Shown: positions 41,035-49,709, counted from the first letter of the stretch. The stretch is DNA of 64,000 bases from Bin87 sp965219925 (GCA_965219925.1 OZ244795.1:4216001-4280000); one strand, 5' to 3'. Made by a program: numbers and translations. The notes: a model not told the origin generated them from the sequence alone.

Positions 41035-43269
41035 CTAATGGCGCGGGCCGGGCCGCCACTCGATGACCTCGGTCTCCTCGGGGGTGGCCTCGATGCGGAC
41101 GGGAAAGCGGTTGCCCCTGGCCAGGAGCAGCCCGTCGCCCCTCGGACAGGACAAAAGCCAGCGTTGCAGTTCCACCGGCAGGTCGAAGGCTTCGCCCACG
41201 GTGCTGATAGCGGCGGCGTCCTGCTGGAGCAGCAGCTTGAAGGCGGCGTTCTGGAGGAGCGCCCGGCCGCTGTGGCCGGTGATGGCGCGGGAGGAGTCCT
41301 CGGAGAGCAGGTCCTGCACGTCCTGGGTGATGAACTGCAACCCCAGCCGGTGCTTCCTGGCCCGTTTCGCCACGCTGACCATGAAGGCCGCGCCCTCCGG
41401 GTGCTGCATGATCGACCACACCTCGTCCACCACCAGCAGGCGGGGCCGGGGGTCCTGGGCGGCGGCGGCCCACACCGTCTCGGTGCAGACCATCGCCGCC
41501 GCCGGTCTCAGTTCAGGTTCCAAGAGATGCAGGTCGAAGACGGTGACCAGGGCCTCGTGGGTCAGCAGGTCGTCGCCCTCGTCGGAGAGCAGGTCCCGCA
41601 GGCTGCCGGTGGCGAAGGGCCGCAGCAGGTGGGCGATCTCCGGGGACTCCTGTTGCAGGTAGGCGTAGAAGTCGCGGAATCCGGTGCGCTCCCGTCTTTC
41701 GGAGTAGTAGCCGGCCAGGGCGTGGTCCAGGGAGGACCGCCGCTCGGCGGACAACCTTTCTCCCACCATTACCTCGATCAGCCGCCGCAGGCTGCCGATG
41801 CGCTGGAGCAGCTCTTCCGAGTCGCCCCGGTCAATGACAAAGGGGTTCATGCCCTGGCCGGGGATCCCTGGCGACAGCACCCGTCCGCCGGCGGCACGGG
41901 CCATGTCGGTGTACTCGCCCTCCGGGTCGATGATGTAGGCCCGCACGCCCCGGCACAGCCCCCGCAGCACCCCCAGCTTGGTGGCAAAGGATTTGCCGCT
42001 GCCGGAACGGGCCAAGACGGCGGTGTTCGCGTTCAGGTGGGTGCCGTCGAAGGGGTCGTAGACGATGGGGGCGCAGGCCCGCAGGTCGATGCCGTAGAGG
42101 GTGCCGCTGCGGGTGTCCAGGTCCGGCGGCGAGAAGGGGAACAATCTCGCCAGCGATGACGTATCCAGGGTCCGCCACACGGCCACGGCGTTCAGGCCCA
42201 GGGGCAGGGTGGACAGCAGCCCCTCCCGTTGGCGGAAGGGCAGGTGGTCCAGCTTGCCCAACGTGGCGGCGAAGTGGGCCCGGGCCTTCTGGGTCAGGCC
42301 CTTCAGGGTGTCCTGGTCGTCGGCGTGGAGCGTCACCGACAGGGAGGCGTGGAACAGCCTCTCCCGGCCCCGCTGCACCTCGTCCCTGAGCCGCGACACG
42401 TCCTCCAGGGCGATCTCGGCCTCGGGGGACATGGAGCGGCCCCGCTTGAAGGAGAGGCTCTGCGCCGACTCGAATCGGACCTTCTGCCACTCCAGGGTGC
42501 GGGCCGCCTGCTCCGTGGGGATGGCGCCCAGGTGGACCGACAGGTCCATGGGCGCCCCGGCGGCCATCAGCCCTTGGAGGAAGCCCGGCGCCAGGGAACG
42601 GGGCCACTTGCCCAGGTGCAATGAGCGCACCAGGCGGCTTCCGATGCGGATGTCTCGGCGGTTGACCTCGACTTCAAGCTCTTCGTCCTCGTCGCGCTCG
42701 TTGGGCGAGCCGCCCAGGGCGCACGCCAGGAGCAGCAGCTTGAGCGAGTTGCCGGAGAGGGGGAACACGCCGAGGCCGGCGCGGACCAGCAGCGCCCGCA
42801 GCTCGTCGGCCCGGTCGTGCTCACACACGGCGTAGAAGCGACGGTCCAGGATGCCCTCCCTTGTTTCCAGGGTGGTCAGCAGCCGCCCCAGGCTGTCGGC
42901 GGCGTCCCTGGTCTGCTGGGGCAGGTCCTCGGGCTGGGCCGCCATCAGGTTGTTGCGGAGAGTTGAGAGCACCGGCGGGTGCTGGCGCACCAGCAGTTGT
43001 ACCGGGAAGTCCACCGCGTTGAGGGAACCGGCGAAGGCCCCCAGCTTGGGTTCGTCCAGCTCCAGCCCCATCGCCTCCATGACCGCCAGCTTCACCCCGT
43101 CCAGGCGCACCGGGCCGTCCTCCTCCAGGTGGGACAGCATGAAGAACCGGGGCAGCGGGGGCGGCGGTTTGACCTCCACCCCCTCATCGGTTTCCGGTTG
43201 GCCGGCCACACCGCCCTTACGGACGCGGGCGGCCAGGTCCTTCGGTTTGGGTAACGTCAGTTTCACCAT
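41035..43269 (-). CDS. virB4: VirB4-like conjugation ATPase
   Basis: A 744-residue VirB4/TraC/ConE-type ATPase. It has a Pro-rich N-terminus (VKPPPPLPRFFMLSHLEEDG), a CagE/TrbE-like middle (LSVTLHADDQDTLKGLTQKARAHF), YGIDLRACAPIVYDPFDGTHLNANTAVLARSGSGKSFATKL as the Walker A block near 400-428, IIDPEGEYTDMARAAGG, and Walker B LLVVDEVWSIMQHPEGA near 610, then GLQFITQDVQDLL. It powers assembly and transport of the type IV secretion channel at the inner membrane. It is followed 57 bases on by the coupling ATPase gene. Confidence 0.9.
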   Translation of the reverse strand: MVKLTLPKPKDLAARVRKGGVAGQPETDEGVEVKPPPPLPRFFMLSHLEEDGPVRLDGVKLAVMEAMGLELDEPKLGAFAGSLNAVDFPVQLLVRQHPPVLSTLRNNLMAAQPEDLPQQTRDAADSLGRLLTTLETREGILDRRFYAVCEHDRADELRALLVRAGLGVFPLSGNSLKLLLLACALGGSPNERDEDEELEVEVNRRDIRIGSRLVRSLHLGKWPRSLAPGFLQGLMAAGAPMDLSVHLGAIPTEQAARTLEWQKVRFESAQSLSFKRGRSMSPEAEIALEDVSRLRDEVQRGRERLFHASLSVTLHADDQDTLKGLTQKARAHFAATLGKLDHLPFRQREGLLSTLPLGLNAVAVWRTLDTSSLARLFPFSPPDLDTRSGTLYGIDLRACAPIVYDPFDGTHLNANTAVLARSGSGKSFATKLGVLRGLCRGVRAYIIDPEGEYTDMARAAGGRVLSPGIPGQGMNPFVIDRGDSEELLQRIGSLRRLIEVMVGERLSAERRSSLDHALAGYYSERRERTGFRDFYAYLQQESPEIAHLLRPFATGSLRDLLSDEGDDLLTHEALVTVFDLHLLEPELRPAAAMVCTETVWAAAAQDPRPRLLVVDEVWSIMQHPEGAAFMVSVAKRARKHRLGLQFITQDVQDLLSEDSSRAITGHSGRALLQNAAFKLLLQQDAAAISTVGEAFDLPVELQRWLLSCPRGDGLLLARGNRFPVRIEATPEETEVIEWRPGPRH

Positions 43270-43288
43270 TCAAAACTCCTTTCTGGTT

Positions 43289-43615
43289 CTAGATTTCGGG
43301 CAGGACCTCGATGATCCGGTCGATGATGCCGGCGGCGATGCCCTTGGCCAGCAGCACCACCACCAGGCCGACCACCGCCATGAACACGGCGGTGCGGGCC
43401 TTGCCCCGGTTCTCCCCCTCGGCGCCCTCGGCCATCAGCAGGAACCCGGCCCAGACGATGGCGAAGAAGCACAGGCCCGCCCCCAGGTAGGCCATGCCGG
43501 TGAGCACCGCGTCGAAGGCGGCGGTCAGGTTGTCCAGCTCGTCCCCCGGCGCGGCGGCGACGGTCGCCACCGCCGCAACCGAGGACAGCAGGACGGCGGT
43601 CAGTCGCCCGGCCAT
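43289..43615 (-). CDS. Small two-pass protein, pilin-like (VirB2/TrbC type)
   Basis: A 108-residue protein. A signal-type N-terminus (MAGRLTAVLLSSVAAVATVAAAPGD) precedes two hydrophobic helices (AYLGAGLCFFAIVWAGFLLMAEG, TAVFMAVVGLVVVLLAKGIAAG) joined by a short basic/acidic loop. This is the VirB2-like layout. Its ATG lies inside the end of the upstream PrgI-like gene (16-base overlap). Together with the 103-residue protein at 45233-45544 the operon has two pilin-like genes. Confidence 0.68.
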   Translation of the reverse strand: MAGRLTAVLLSSVAAVATVAAAPGDELDNLTAAFDAVLTGMAYLGAGLCFFAIVWAGFLLMAEGAEGENRGKARTAVFMAVVGLVVVLLAKGIAAGIIDRIIEVLPEI

Positions 43616-45222
43616 AGCCAGCTCCACCAGTTGGAACCGCCCACCGGCGTCTGCTCCGCCCGGGGCGGCGGGGGTGGGGGCGGGGGCACGTGGAGGGCCT
43701 GGTAGGGGGCGTCGGCGCCCAGGCCCAGTCCCGGCGGCAGGGGAATGCTCTCCGGCCGGGTGCGGGTTACGTCGGCGCGCCGGTTCTCCACGGCCCGCAC
43801 GTGTTCCGGGTGGCGGACGTAGATGCGCACCGTCTTGACGGTGCTGCTCTCCCCGCAGCGGCAGGTCACCCGCCGGGTGTACACGTCGGTGCGGGCCGGG
43901 TGGTGGACGGTCTGCAACATGGGCGGCCGGGGGACGTTCAGGGTCGCCGTCAGGTCCGCCGTGATCTCCAGCTCGTGGGCCGCCCTCCCGTTGGCGACGG
44001 GCAGGGTGAAACCGGTCTCGCCGTCGGCTACGAAAGCGGCGCTGGCCCGGTGGCCGCCCCACACGACGTTGACGGTTCCCGTTATGCCGGTCACCGTGGC
44101 GTCCAGCATCGCCGGGACCGACTGGCTGAAGTGGCCGCCGTAGACCGGCAGGTCCTCCTCGTGCCTGGCCTCGGCGACGCACTCCGAGGCGACGACGCCG
44201 GTGATGCGCCCCGGCGTCCACTCCAGGGAGGTGACCTCCAGGTCGCACAGCTCCCCGTCAACGGAGGGCAGGGGGTAGGGTATTTGACGGCTCTTCAGCG
44301 ACGCCGCCCCGGAGCGGCCCAAGGTGTCCTGCCAGGAGAAGGTGAAGGAGGGCGCCGGGCCGTCCAGGGTCAGGCTGTAGCTCTTGGCCTCCCCCGCCGC
44401 CAGGCTGGTGTTGAATCCCATCTTCAGGGTCCTGCCAGACCTGCCGCCGAAGACCCGCCCCTTCAGGTCCAGGTCGTGGGCCGCCCGCAGGGTGACGGCG
44501 GCGGTGTCGCCGGAGACGGCCAGCCGCTCGACGAAGACGCGCCGGCCCGGCACCGGTTCCGGCGGCTCAAAGTAGATTTCGCCCAGCCGCCAGGCGTCGC
44601 CGTAGGGCGGGTCGTCGGCCAGGGCGCTGCCGGGCAGCAGGACCAGGGCCAGCAGCCCCAACGCCGCCAGCGCCAGGAAGCGGCCCCAGGGCCGGCGCCG
44701 CCCCTGGCGCGGGGGCTTCTCCTGCTGGCTCTCCTGGGGCCGGAACTGCTGGTCGCCCGCATCCCTGCGGCGGCGGCCCCGGCCGAACCAGCTGTGAGGC
44801 CGGAAGGGGCGGCGCCCCTGGCGCTTCGCCGCCTTCGCCGCCCGGCCCACGCCGGAGGCGGCCTTCTTCGCCAGCAGCCGCAACGGGTCGGGTCTGGCCT
44901 CGGGCTGCGGGGGCGGCGCGCTGACCGCCAGCTCCGCCGGGGACCCGGCGTAGCGCCTGGCCCCCAGGTTGAACTTGAGGAGGTCGGCGGCCACCAGGGG
45001 CAGCCCCCGGCCGCCCACCTTGCCCACGGTCATGGCGACGCCCAGGACGCCCAGCAGGACGGCCAGGCCCAGCTTCAGCCCCGAGGGGCCGAAGGGGAAG
45101 TAGCGGTAGACGCCGTAGGCCACGGCGCAGGTCGCCACCACCGCCACGATCTGGGGGAAGGTGAACCACAGCAGGGCCTTGTCCTCAGCCTGCACGTGGG
45201 TCGGTACTTCATGCTCTCTCAT
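43600..45222 (-). CDS. PrgI/VirB3-like protein fused to a large exported domain
   Basis: A 540-residue protein. Residues 1-100 look like PrgI/VirB3: VPTHVQAEDKALLWFTFPQIVAVVATCAVAYGVYRYFPF, a second segment LKLGLAVLLGVLGVAMTVG, and LLKFNLGARRYAGSP. A basic linker (about 115-190) leads to a third hydrophobic segment (FLALAALGLLALVLLPGSALADD, like a signal peptide), then about 270 residues of beta-rich sequence. Near the end come CRCGESSTVK and a run of eight prolines. Such a fusion would anchor an outside domain to the mating channel. It lies directly before virB4 and the second pilin-like gene. Confidence 0.7.
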   Translation of the reverse strand: MREHEVPTHVQAEDKALLWFTFPQIVAVVATCAVAYGVYRYFPFGPSGLKLGLAVLLGVLGVAMTVGKVGGRGLPLVAADLLKFNLGARRYAGSPAELAVSAPPPQPEARPDPLRLLAKKAASGVGRAAKAAKRQGRRPFRPHSWFGRGRRRRDAGDQQFRPQESQQEKPPRQGRRRPWGRFLALAALGLLALVLLPGSALADDPPYGDAWRLGEIYFEPPEPVPGRRVFVERLAVSGDTAAVTLRAAHDLDLKGRVFGGRSGRTLKMGFNTSLAAGEAKSYSLTLDGPAPSFTFSWQDTLGRSGAASLKSRQIPYPLPSVDGELCDLEVTSLEWTPGRITGVVASECVAEARHEEDLPVYGGHFSQSVPAMLDATVTGITGTVNVVWGGHRASAAFVADGETGFTLPVANGRAAHELEITADLTATLNVPRPPMLQTVHHPARTDVYTRRVTCRCGESSTVKTVRIYVRHPEHVRAVENRRADVTRTRPESIPLPPGLGLGADAPYQALHVPPPPPPPPRAEQTPVGGSNWWSWLWPGD

Positions 45223-45232
45223 GCCTTCCCTC

Positions 45233-45544
45233 CTAGTTGTTGCCGGCGCCGGGGGTAGTGGTAGTGGTGGTGCCGGAGTTGGTGGGGTCGGGCACGTCCA
45301 GGTCCACCGGGCTGCCCACCACGGCGTTGATCACCAGCTCCACCACGCCGTAGGCCACCAATGCCAGGACGATGCCGGCCAGGGCGGTCATCATGGCCGA
45401 CTTCCCGCGCTCCATCTGGTTGGGCGCGCCGGAGGCGGTCAGGTACATGTAGGCGCCGTAGATGAAATAGCCCACTCCGACCACGCCCACCAGTCCCAGC
45501 AGGATGCCCACCAGGTTCGATATGGTCTGTGTCAGGTCTCCCAT
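45233..45544 (-). CDS. Pilin-like protein (TrbC/VirB2 family)
   Basis: A 103-residue protein with two hydrophobic helices (SNLVGILLGLVGVVGVGYFIYGAYMYLTA and AMMTALAGIVLALVAYGVVELVINAVVG) separated by SGAPNQMERGKS, the loop typical of bacterial TrbC/VirB2 and Mbov_0395-type pilins. The tail is Thr-rich (TTTTTTPG). AAAGGAGAAAG precedes the ATG. It is 10 bases upstream of the PrgI-like gene. The 146-base gap behind it (45545-45690) holds no supported gene. Confidence 0.78.
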   Translation of the reverse strand: MGDLTQTISNLVGILLGLVGVVGVGYFIYGAYMYLTASGAPNQMERGKSAMMTALAGIVLALVAYGVVELVINAVVGSPVDLDVPDPTNSGTTTTTTPGAGNN

Positions 45545-45690
45545 AAAGTCTTTCTCCTTTTCGCTTGCTTGTTCCGTGCGTTGGTTTGCAGTCTCGTCTT
45601 TGCGGTTCCGCTACTGGCACATGGCTCACCTCCGCTGGGGGTTGACCGGCGCGGATACGCACCGCGCCGCCGGTGGCTGTCGTCATTTGG

Positions 45691-46662
45691 CTACGGCCCC
45701 TGGCTGCGGGGCGTGGGGCCGCCCTGACCCGTTGGGGTTGAGTTCTGGGCCGCCGAGTTCACCGTGTTGGCGGCGGCGCTGGCCGCTCCGGTGGCCGCCC
45801 CGGCCGCTGCCGCCGCGCCCGCCGGTCCGCCGGCGGCTCCCCCGGCGATCAGCCCGATGGAACGGGCGGAGCGCATCATGGAGCCGGGCAGGGACATCCC
45901 GAAGTAGAGGGTGTAGAGCCAGGCGTCGAAGGTCCCGTGCTGGCCCAGCATCGAGGGGACCCGGGTGGCCAGGTACATGAAGGCGATGGCCAGCAGCAGC
46001 TTCCACACCAGGTCCTGCGCCGGCTCGAACTCGGCGATGGTTGCGAACTGACCCAGGAAGGCGAAGCCCAGGGCCACGGCGACGAGCTGCACCGCCTGCT
46101 GGAACACCGTGGTCATGAACATCCGCAGCCAGTGGCGGCCCCAATTGGCGGTGTGCGGCAGAATCCACAACCCCAACGCGATGGGCGCCAGCGCCAGCAG
46201 GATGTCGATGAGGGCCAGGCGCAGGATCATCTGCACCAGCAGGTAGAGCAGGATGCAGCCGAAGACCAGGTAGAGCAGGGCGATGAAGATTGCCACCCCG
46301 ACCTCGCCGGTCTCCACGGCGGCCAGGAGCGCGAACAGGGGCGCCCGCAGCAGGTCAGCGGGTGTAACGCTCAGGGTGGCGGCGATGAACTGGGAAACGG
46401 CGTGGGCCACGTCGATGACCAGGGCGCACCACCACAAAGACGACGCGGCGGCCACCAGGCCCAGCACCAGTCGGGGCACCATCTCCCGCCACCCCGACTG
46501 GTGGCGGCCCAGGTGTTCCTGGACGATGAAGCTGAGGCCCATCCAGCCCAGGATCACCGTGAGGGCGGCCGTGGTGACGGCCCACACCGCCCACCACGCC
46601 TGCTGCACGAAGGGATGGGCGTAGGTCAGGTCCGGCGGGGTTCCGGTGAGGATGTCTCCCAT
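45691..46662 (-). CDS. VirB6/TrbL-like channel protein
   Basis: A 323-residue polytopic membrane protein with about six segments: AVWAVTTAALTVILGWMGLSFIV, MVPRLVLGLVAAASSLWWCALVI, VGVAIFIALLYLVFGCILLYLLVQMILRLALIDILLALAPIALGLWIL (two segments run together), FQQAVQLVAVALGFAFLGQF and LVWKLLLAIAFMYLATRVPSML. The C-terminus is Ala/Gly-rich and disordered. RLALIDILLALAPIALGLW is characteristic of TrbL/VirB6. I place the start at 46662; the frame remains open far upstream but that part overlaps the secreted-protein gene. It is the inner-membrane part of the conjugation channel. Confidence 0.83.
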   Translation of the reverse strand: MGDILTGTPPDLTYAHPFVQQAWWAVWAVTTAALTVILGWMGLSFIVQEHLGRHQSGWREMVPRLVLGLVAAASSLWWCALVIDVAHAVSQFIAATLSVTPADLLRAPLFALLAAVETGEVGVAIFIALLYLVFGCILLYLLVQMILRLALIDILLALAPIALGLWILPHTANWGRHWLRMFMTTVFQQAVQLVAVALGFAFLGQFATIAEFEPAQDLVWKLLLAIAFMYLATRVPSMLGQHGTFDAWLYTLYFGMSLPGSMMRSARSIGLIAGGAAGGPAGAAAAAGAATGAASAAANTVNSAAQNSTPTGQGGPTPRSQGP

Positions 46663-46667
46663 ACTCG

Positions 46668-47285
46668 CTACCCTCCCCCGCAGTCGTCGATGTCCGTCTG
46701 GAACACGCCCTGCACCACGCCGCACAGGGTCCCGTGGACCCCCTGGATCACCCACTTGGCGGCGGCCCGCGCCCAGCGGTCCGGGTCCAGGGCGCCCAGC
46801 ACCTTGTCCCACAACCCCCTGGGCTGGTGGACGGGAATCAGGGCGTAGAAGACGTGGCGCTCGCCGCCGCCCTGACGGGGCACGGCCAGCATCAGCAGGA
46901 AGGGTTGTTCGGGGTGGAGCTCGGGCTGCTCGCCCAGGGCCGGGTACTCGAAGGTGTACTCCCAGCCCTCGGCCAGGCGCTTCTCGCCGCCGCGGACCTG
47001 GTAGGTGTCGGTCAGCCAGTCGCCGGTGTCCGGGTGGCGGATGGCGTAGTAGAGGACGCTGACCCGGCGGCTGAAGACGGGGCGGGCCACGAAGTCCCCC
47101 TCCTTCTTGCGCTCCACCATTTGCCGGTCCCGGTTGACCAGGGTGACGTCGTCGGAGGGGGGAGGGGATTGGGCCAGGGCCAGGCCGCTGGCGGGTATGG
47201 CGGCGATGGCCGAAAGCAGCAGGGCCGCCGCCAGCAGCGTCAGCCGCCTGACCCGGCCCGAGGTTGGAATGAATCTCCGGAACAT
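46668..47285 (-). CDS. Exported protein opening the transfer operon
   Basis: A 205-residue protein with a clear signal peptide (RRLTLLAAALLLSAIAAIPASGLALAQS) and a mature part without membrane segments: VNRDRQMVERKKEGDFVARPVFSRRVSVLYYAIRHPDTGDW, WEYTFEYPALGEQP, FYALIPVHQP, and a Cys-containing C-terminus. AGGAGG lies before the ATG at 47285. It is the first gene of the leftward T4SS operon and may be a surface or periplasmic channel subunit. No family is recognised. Confidence 0.65.
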   Translation of the reverse strand: MFRRFIPTSGRVRRLTLLAAALLLSAIAAIPASGLALAQSPPPSDDVTLVNRDRQMVERKKEGDFVARPVFSRRVSVLYYAIRHPDTGDWLTDTYQVRGGEKRLAEGWEYTFEYPALGEQPELHPEQPFLLMLAVPRQGGGERHVFYALIPVHQPRGLWDKVLGALDPDRWARAAAKWVIQGVHGTLCGVVQGVFQTDIDDCGGG

Positions 47286-47358
47286 GGTTGCCTCCTGTCG
47301 TCCGGTTCGAGACCGGATGTTCGACAACCAAGTCTGGCGACGGGGCGGGCCGGGCGGA

Positions 47359-47402
47359 ATGCCCTATAAGGGGTGACGCGCGCGTCACCCCTTATAGGGC
47401 AT
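47359..47402. promoter_or_regulatory. 44-bp perfect palindrome between divergent operons
   Basis: ATGCCCTATAAGGGGTGACG (47359-47378), CGCG at the centre, and the exact reverse complement to 47402. It lies 73 bases from the first T4SS gene and 272 bases upstream of the divergent HTH/coiled-coil gene. There is no loop, which suits a dimeric or tetrameric DNA-binding protein better than an RNA hairpin. It is a candidate master operator or a transfer-related site. Confidence 0.75.
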
Positions 47403-47457
47403 GGGATTGCGGGGGGCCGGTGTGGTGTCATACCCGTGTACAGGGATCGGAGGTTGG

Positions 47458-47655
47458 TGGACAGTTGTCCAATCCTGTCCGGTTGAACCTGAAAGCGGGG
47501 GAAATCACCCCCTACAGGACGGTTCTAGTGAACACTTTGGTTCCAGGGCAGCTTCCAGCCCCGTTGGACAGCGCCACGTTGGAAATCGGACAGTGCGCCA
47601 CCGGCAAGGGAGGGAGATTGTGGACAGTGGCAGGCAGGAAATCGGACAGTTGTCC
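47458..47655. promoter_or_regulatory. Cluster of GGACAGT operator-like sites
   Basis: GGACAGTTGTCC, a 12-base near-palindrome, occurs at 47459-47470 and 47644-47655. Half-sites GGACAGT occur at 47588-47594 and 47622-47628. All lie upstream of the HTH/coiled-coil gene, the last only 18 bases before its start. This is the pattern of an autoregulated promoter. Confidence 0.6.
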
Positions 47656-47673
47656 AGCGAGGAGGGCGATGCG

Positions 47674-48528
47674 ATGGCAGAGAGCGAGCAGTACCCGGAG
47701 GCCACCCGGAGCGTGGACAGCCTGCGGGAGCTGCGCCTCACGGCGCTCCTGGGGGACCTGATCGGCGAGCAGGGCAAGACCCAGGCGGCGGAGACCCTGG
47801 GGTTGAGCGCCCGCACCCTGACCCGGTTCGAGGAGTCCCGGCGGCTGACGCCCACGCTGACCGGTGCGTTGGAAAGGCACCTATTGGAGGGGGGCGGGTC
47901 GGCGGCGGCCACCCAGCGGCACCGGCTGGGGATGTTGGAGGACGGGCTGGCGGAGCTGGAGCGGGCGCTGCGGGAGGGCATGGCGGCCCTGAGCCAGGAG
48001 GGTCAGGAGGCGGATGAGCGGCAGACCAAGGCGCAGGCGGAATTGGAGCAGCGGGTGGCGGCGCTGGAGGCGGCGGGCAGTGGTGCAGCGGCGGCGAACG
48101 CGGGAACACCGGCGGCAAGTGCGGGGAAAGGGCCACCGGGCAATCCGGCGCTGGCGGCAAAGCCCGTGGTCGAGCGTCCCCGGCGGACCTACTATGACCT
48201 GGTGACGGCGGAGGCGGAACCCGGCGAGGAACTGGTGTACGGCGACGCGGCCACGGCGGTGATTGTGAAATGGCGGGAGGCCCGGGACGCGGTGGGGCAG
48301 ACCAGGGACGCCCTGGACCGGCTCAATGCCCGGGAGCGCCGGTTCAAGCTGGAGATCGCGTTGATCGAGGAGCACAAGCTGACCCTGCCTCCGGCCACGT
48401 ACCCCTGGGACTGGGGCGACCGGCGGCAGGAGGCGCGGCGGCGTCAGGAATCCCTGGATGAGGTGATCGTGGACCGCAAGATGCTCAGGCTGCGCCGCTT
48501 CCTCACCTTCGGTTTGTGGCGGAAATAG
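47674..48528 (+). CDS. HTH and coiled-coil protein, probable regulator
   Basis: A 284-residue protein. An HTH lies at about residues 20-65 (LTALLGDLIGEQGKTQAAETLGLSARTLTRFEESRRLTPTLTGALERHL), followed by a coiled-coil (LEDGLAELERALREGMAALSQEGQEADERQTKAQAELEQRVAALEAA). An Ala-rich linker and a C-terminal domain (RRTYYDLVTAEAEPGEELVYGDAATAVIVKWREARDAV, PATYPWDWGDRRQEA) complete it. The frame is open upstream to 47401, but the ATG at 47674 with GGAGG and the HTH boundary fit best. Repeated GGACAGT sites just upstream suggest autoregulation. It may control the transfer operon across the palindrome. Confidence 0.68.
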   Translation: MAESEQYPEATRSVDSLRELRLTALLGDLIGEQGKTQAAETLGLSARTLTRFEESRRLTPTLTGALERHLLEGGGSAAATQRHRLGMLEDGLAELERALREGMAALSQEGQEADERQTKAQAELEQRVAALEAAGSGAAAANAGTPAASAGKGPPGNPALAAKPVVERPRRTYYDLVTAEAEPGEELVYGDAATAVIVKWREARDAVGQTRDALDRLNARERRFKLEIALIEEHKLTLPPATYPWDWGDRRQEARRRQESLDEVIVDRKMLRLRRFLTFGLWRK

Positions 48529-49388
48529 GGCGCCGGGGATAGCGGCGGAACGGCCGTTCCGTTCCTGCTGCTCTATTGTCGCCTGGGTGCGAACACTTTG
48601 GCCGACCAGGGGCTGAAAGGCAGGTTTGGGGGTTTCTCCGGCTCATAAGTTGGTGAATAATTGACTGCGTTGTCTGGCTTTTTCCAGTGTTTCCAGCCCA
48701 GAAAACTGGAGGGTCCATCCCCGACCCGGACCGTTCGCCTGGGATCGAGCCCTGCTCTCCCGGCGCCGGACCACGAGGATAAGCGCCCGCCCGCTGCGTG
48801 ATGCGGAAACGGGGTCGAGCTCTGCTCCTCCGGCGTCCGTCTCAATGCGGTGCAGCATCAGTTTCATCACCATTGCCCAGGAGGTAACGCACAGAACCAG
48901 GAACCAGGCCAGGAACTCCGGCCCCTTCACTCCCACTCGCGGAGCGGCTGACGCGCTTCGCCCTCCCCTCACCCTGCGGTTGGAGCGCTGACGGCGCCTC
49001 GACCGCTTCCTCGCGTCTGCGGTTTGACGGCTGAAATCTAGCCGGGCCGCACCACCATCATTGGCGCGACGGTCGGCGACGCTTTCGTCGGCTGGACGCG
49101 CCCCTTCCCCTTGCGCAGCCCCCCAGGTCGTTGACCATCACCTGGGCCGGGCTGCGCACTGCTTTTTTGCCCGCCGTCCGGTGAACTCGCCTCAGCGTCT
49201 CTCCGGCGGCGGCGCTCTGTTTATCCACCTCACCGCTCCGTTTCCCGCGCCAGGCATCCGGCCCGGGGTGGAGTGCGGCTTTTGCCAATCCCATCATCCC
49301 ATCACTCGGAGTTTGCCCACGCCTCGGATGCCGCGTTGGGCGTTGCACGGCAAGGACCAAGAACACAAAGACAAGAAAGGAGGAACTC
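48529..49388. other. Long intergenic region, possible transfer or replication origin
   Basis: No gene is supported over 860 bases; open frames here lack ribosome-binding sites and protein-like sequence. It contains a 16-bp perfect palindrome (CGGAACGGCCGTTCCG at 48546-48561), a GAACACTTTGG motif (48591-48601) also present at 47530-47540, and smaller inverted repeats such as CCAGGT..ACCTGG near 49122-49146. Its length and position between the transfer and DNA-processing operons make it the best place to look for oriT, but nothing proves it. Confidence 0.4.
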
Positions 49389-49667
49389 ATGAACATCGTG
49401 ACACAGGTACTGCGGCTTACGGCGTTGTCGGTGAAGGCCGCCAGGTTCTTCTGGCGGCACAAGCGGCTGACCCTGGCATTGGCGGTGGGCCTGCTCATCG
49501 TCGCGCCGCTGCTCACCGGGTCCGGAGGCGGGGCGTTTTTCCTCAATCTCGTCGGCCTGGGTATCGCCGCCCTGGTGGTGGGGCGGATCGTCCAGGCGGG
49601 GAACAGGCGGAAGGCGGCGCAGGCTCGGCAGGCCAATTGCCGCTGCCGCTGCCACCGGCAGCCGTAG
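49389..49667 (+). CDS. Small two-pass membrane protein
   Basis: A 92-residue protein with AAAGGAGGAACTC before the ATG. Two hydrophobic segments (LTLALAVGLLIVAPLLTG and FFLNLVGLGIAALVVGRIV) lie between a basic N-terminal part and a Cys/Arg-rich tail (CRCRCHRQP). It is the first gene of the rightward operon. The family is unknown. Confidence 0.58.
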   Translation: MNIVTQVLRLTALSVKAARFFWRHKRLTLALAVGLLIVAPLLTGSGGGAFFLNLVGLGIAALVVGRIVQAGNRRKAAQARQANCRCRCHRQP

Positions 49668-49709
49668 CAGAAACGACGGAACATCTGATTGACGACAAGG
49701 AGGCAATCC

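Noticed and set aside
38299..42159. A 1286-codon open frame on the plus strand opposite the coupling protein and VirB4 genes
   Set aside because: It is antisense to two genes with clear Walker motifs, has a Gly/His/Gln-rich shadow composition and no domain. High G+C removes stops from the opposite strand.
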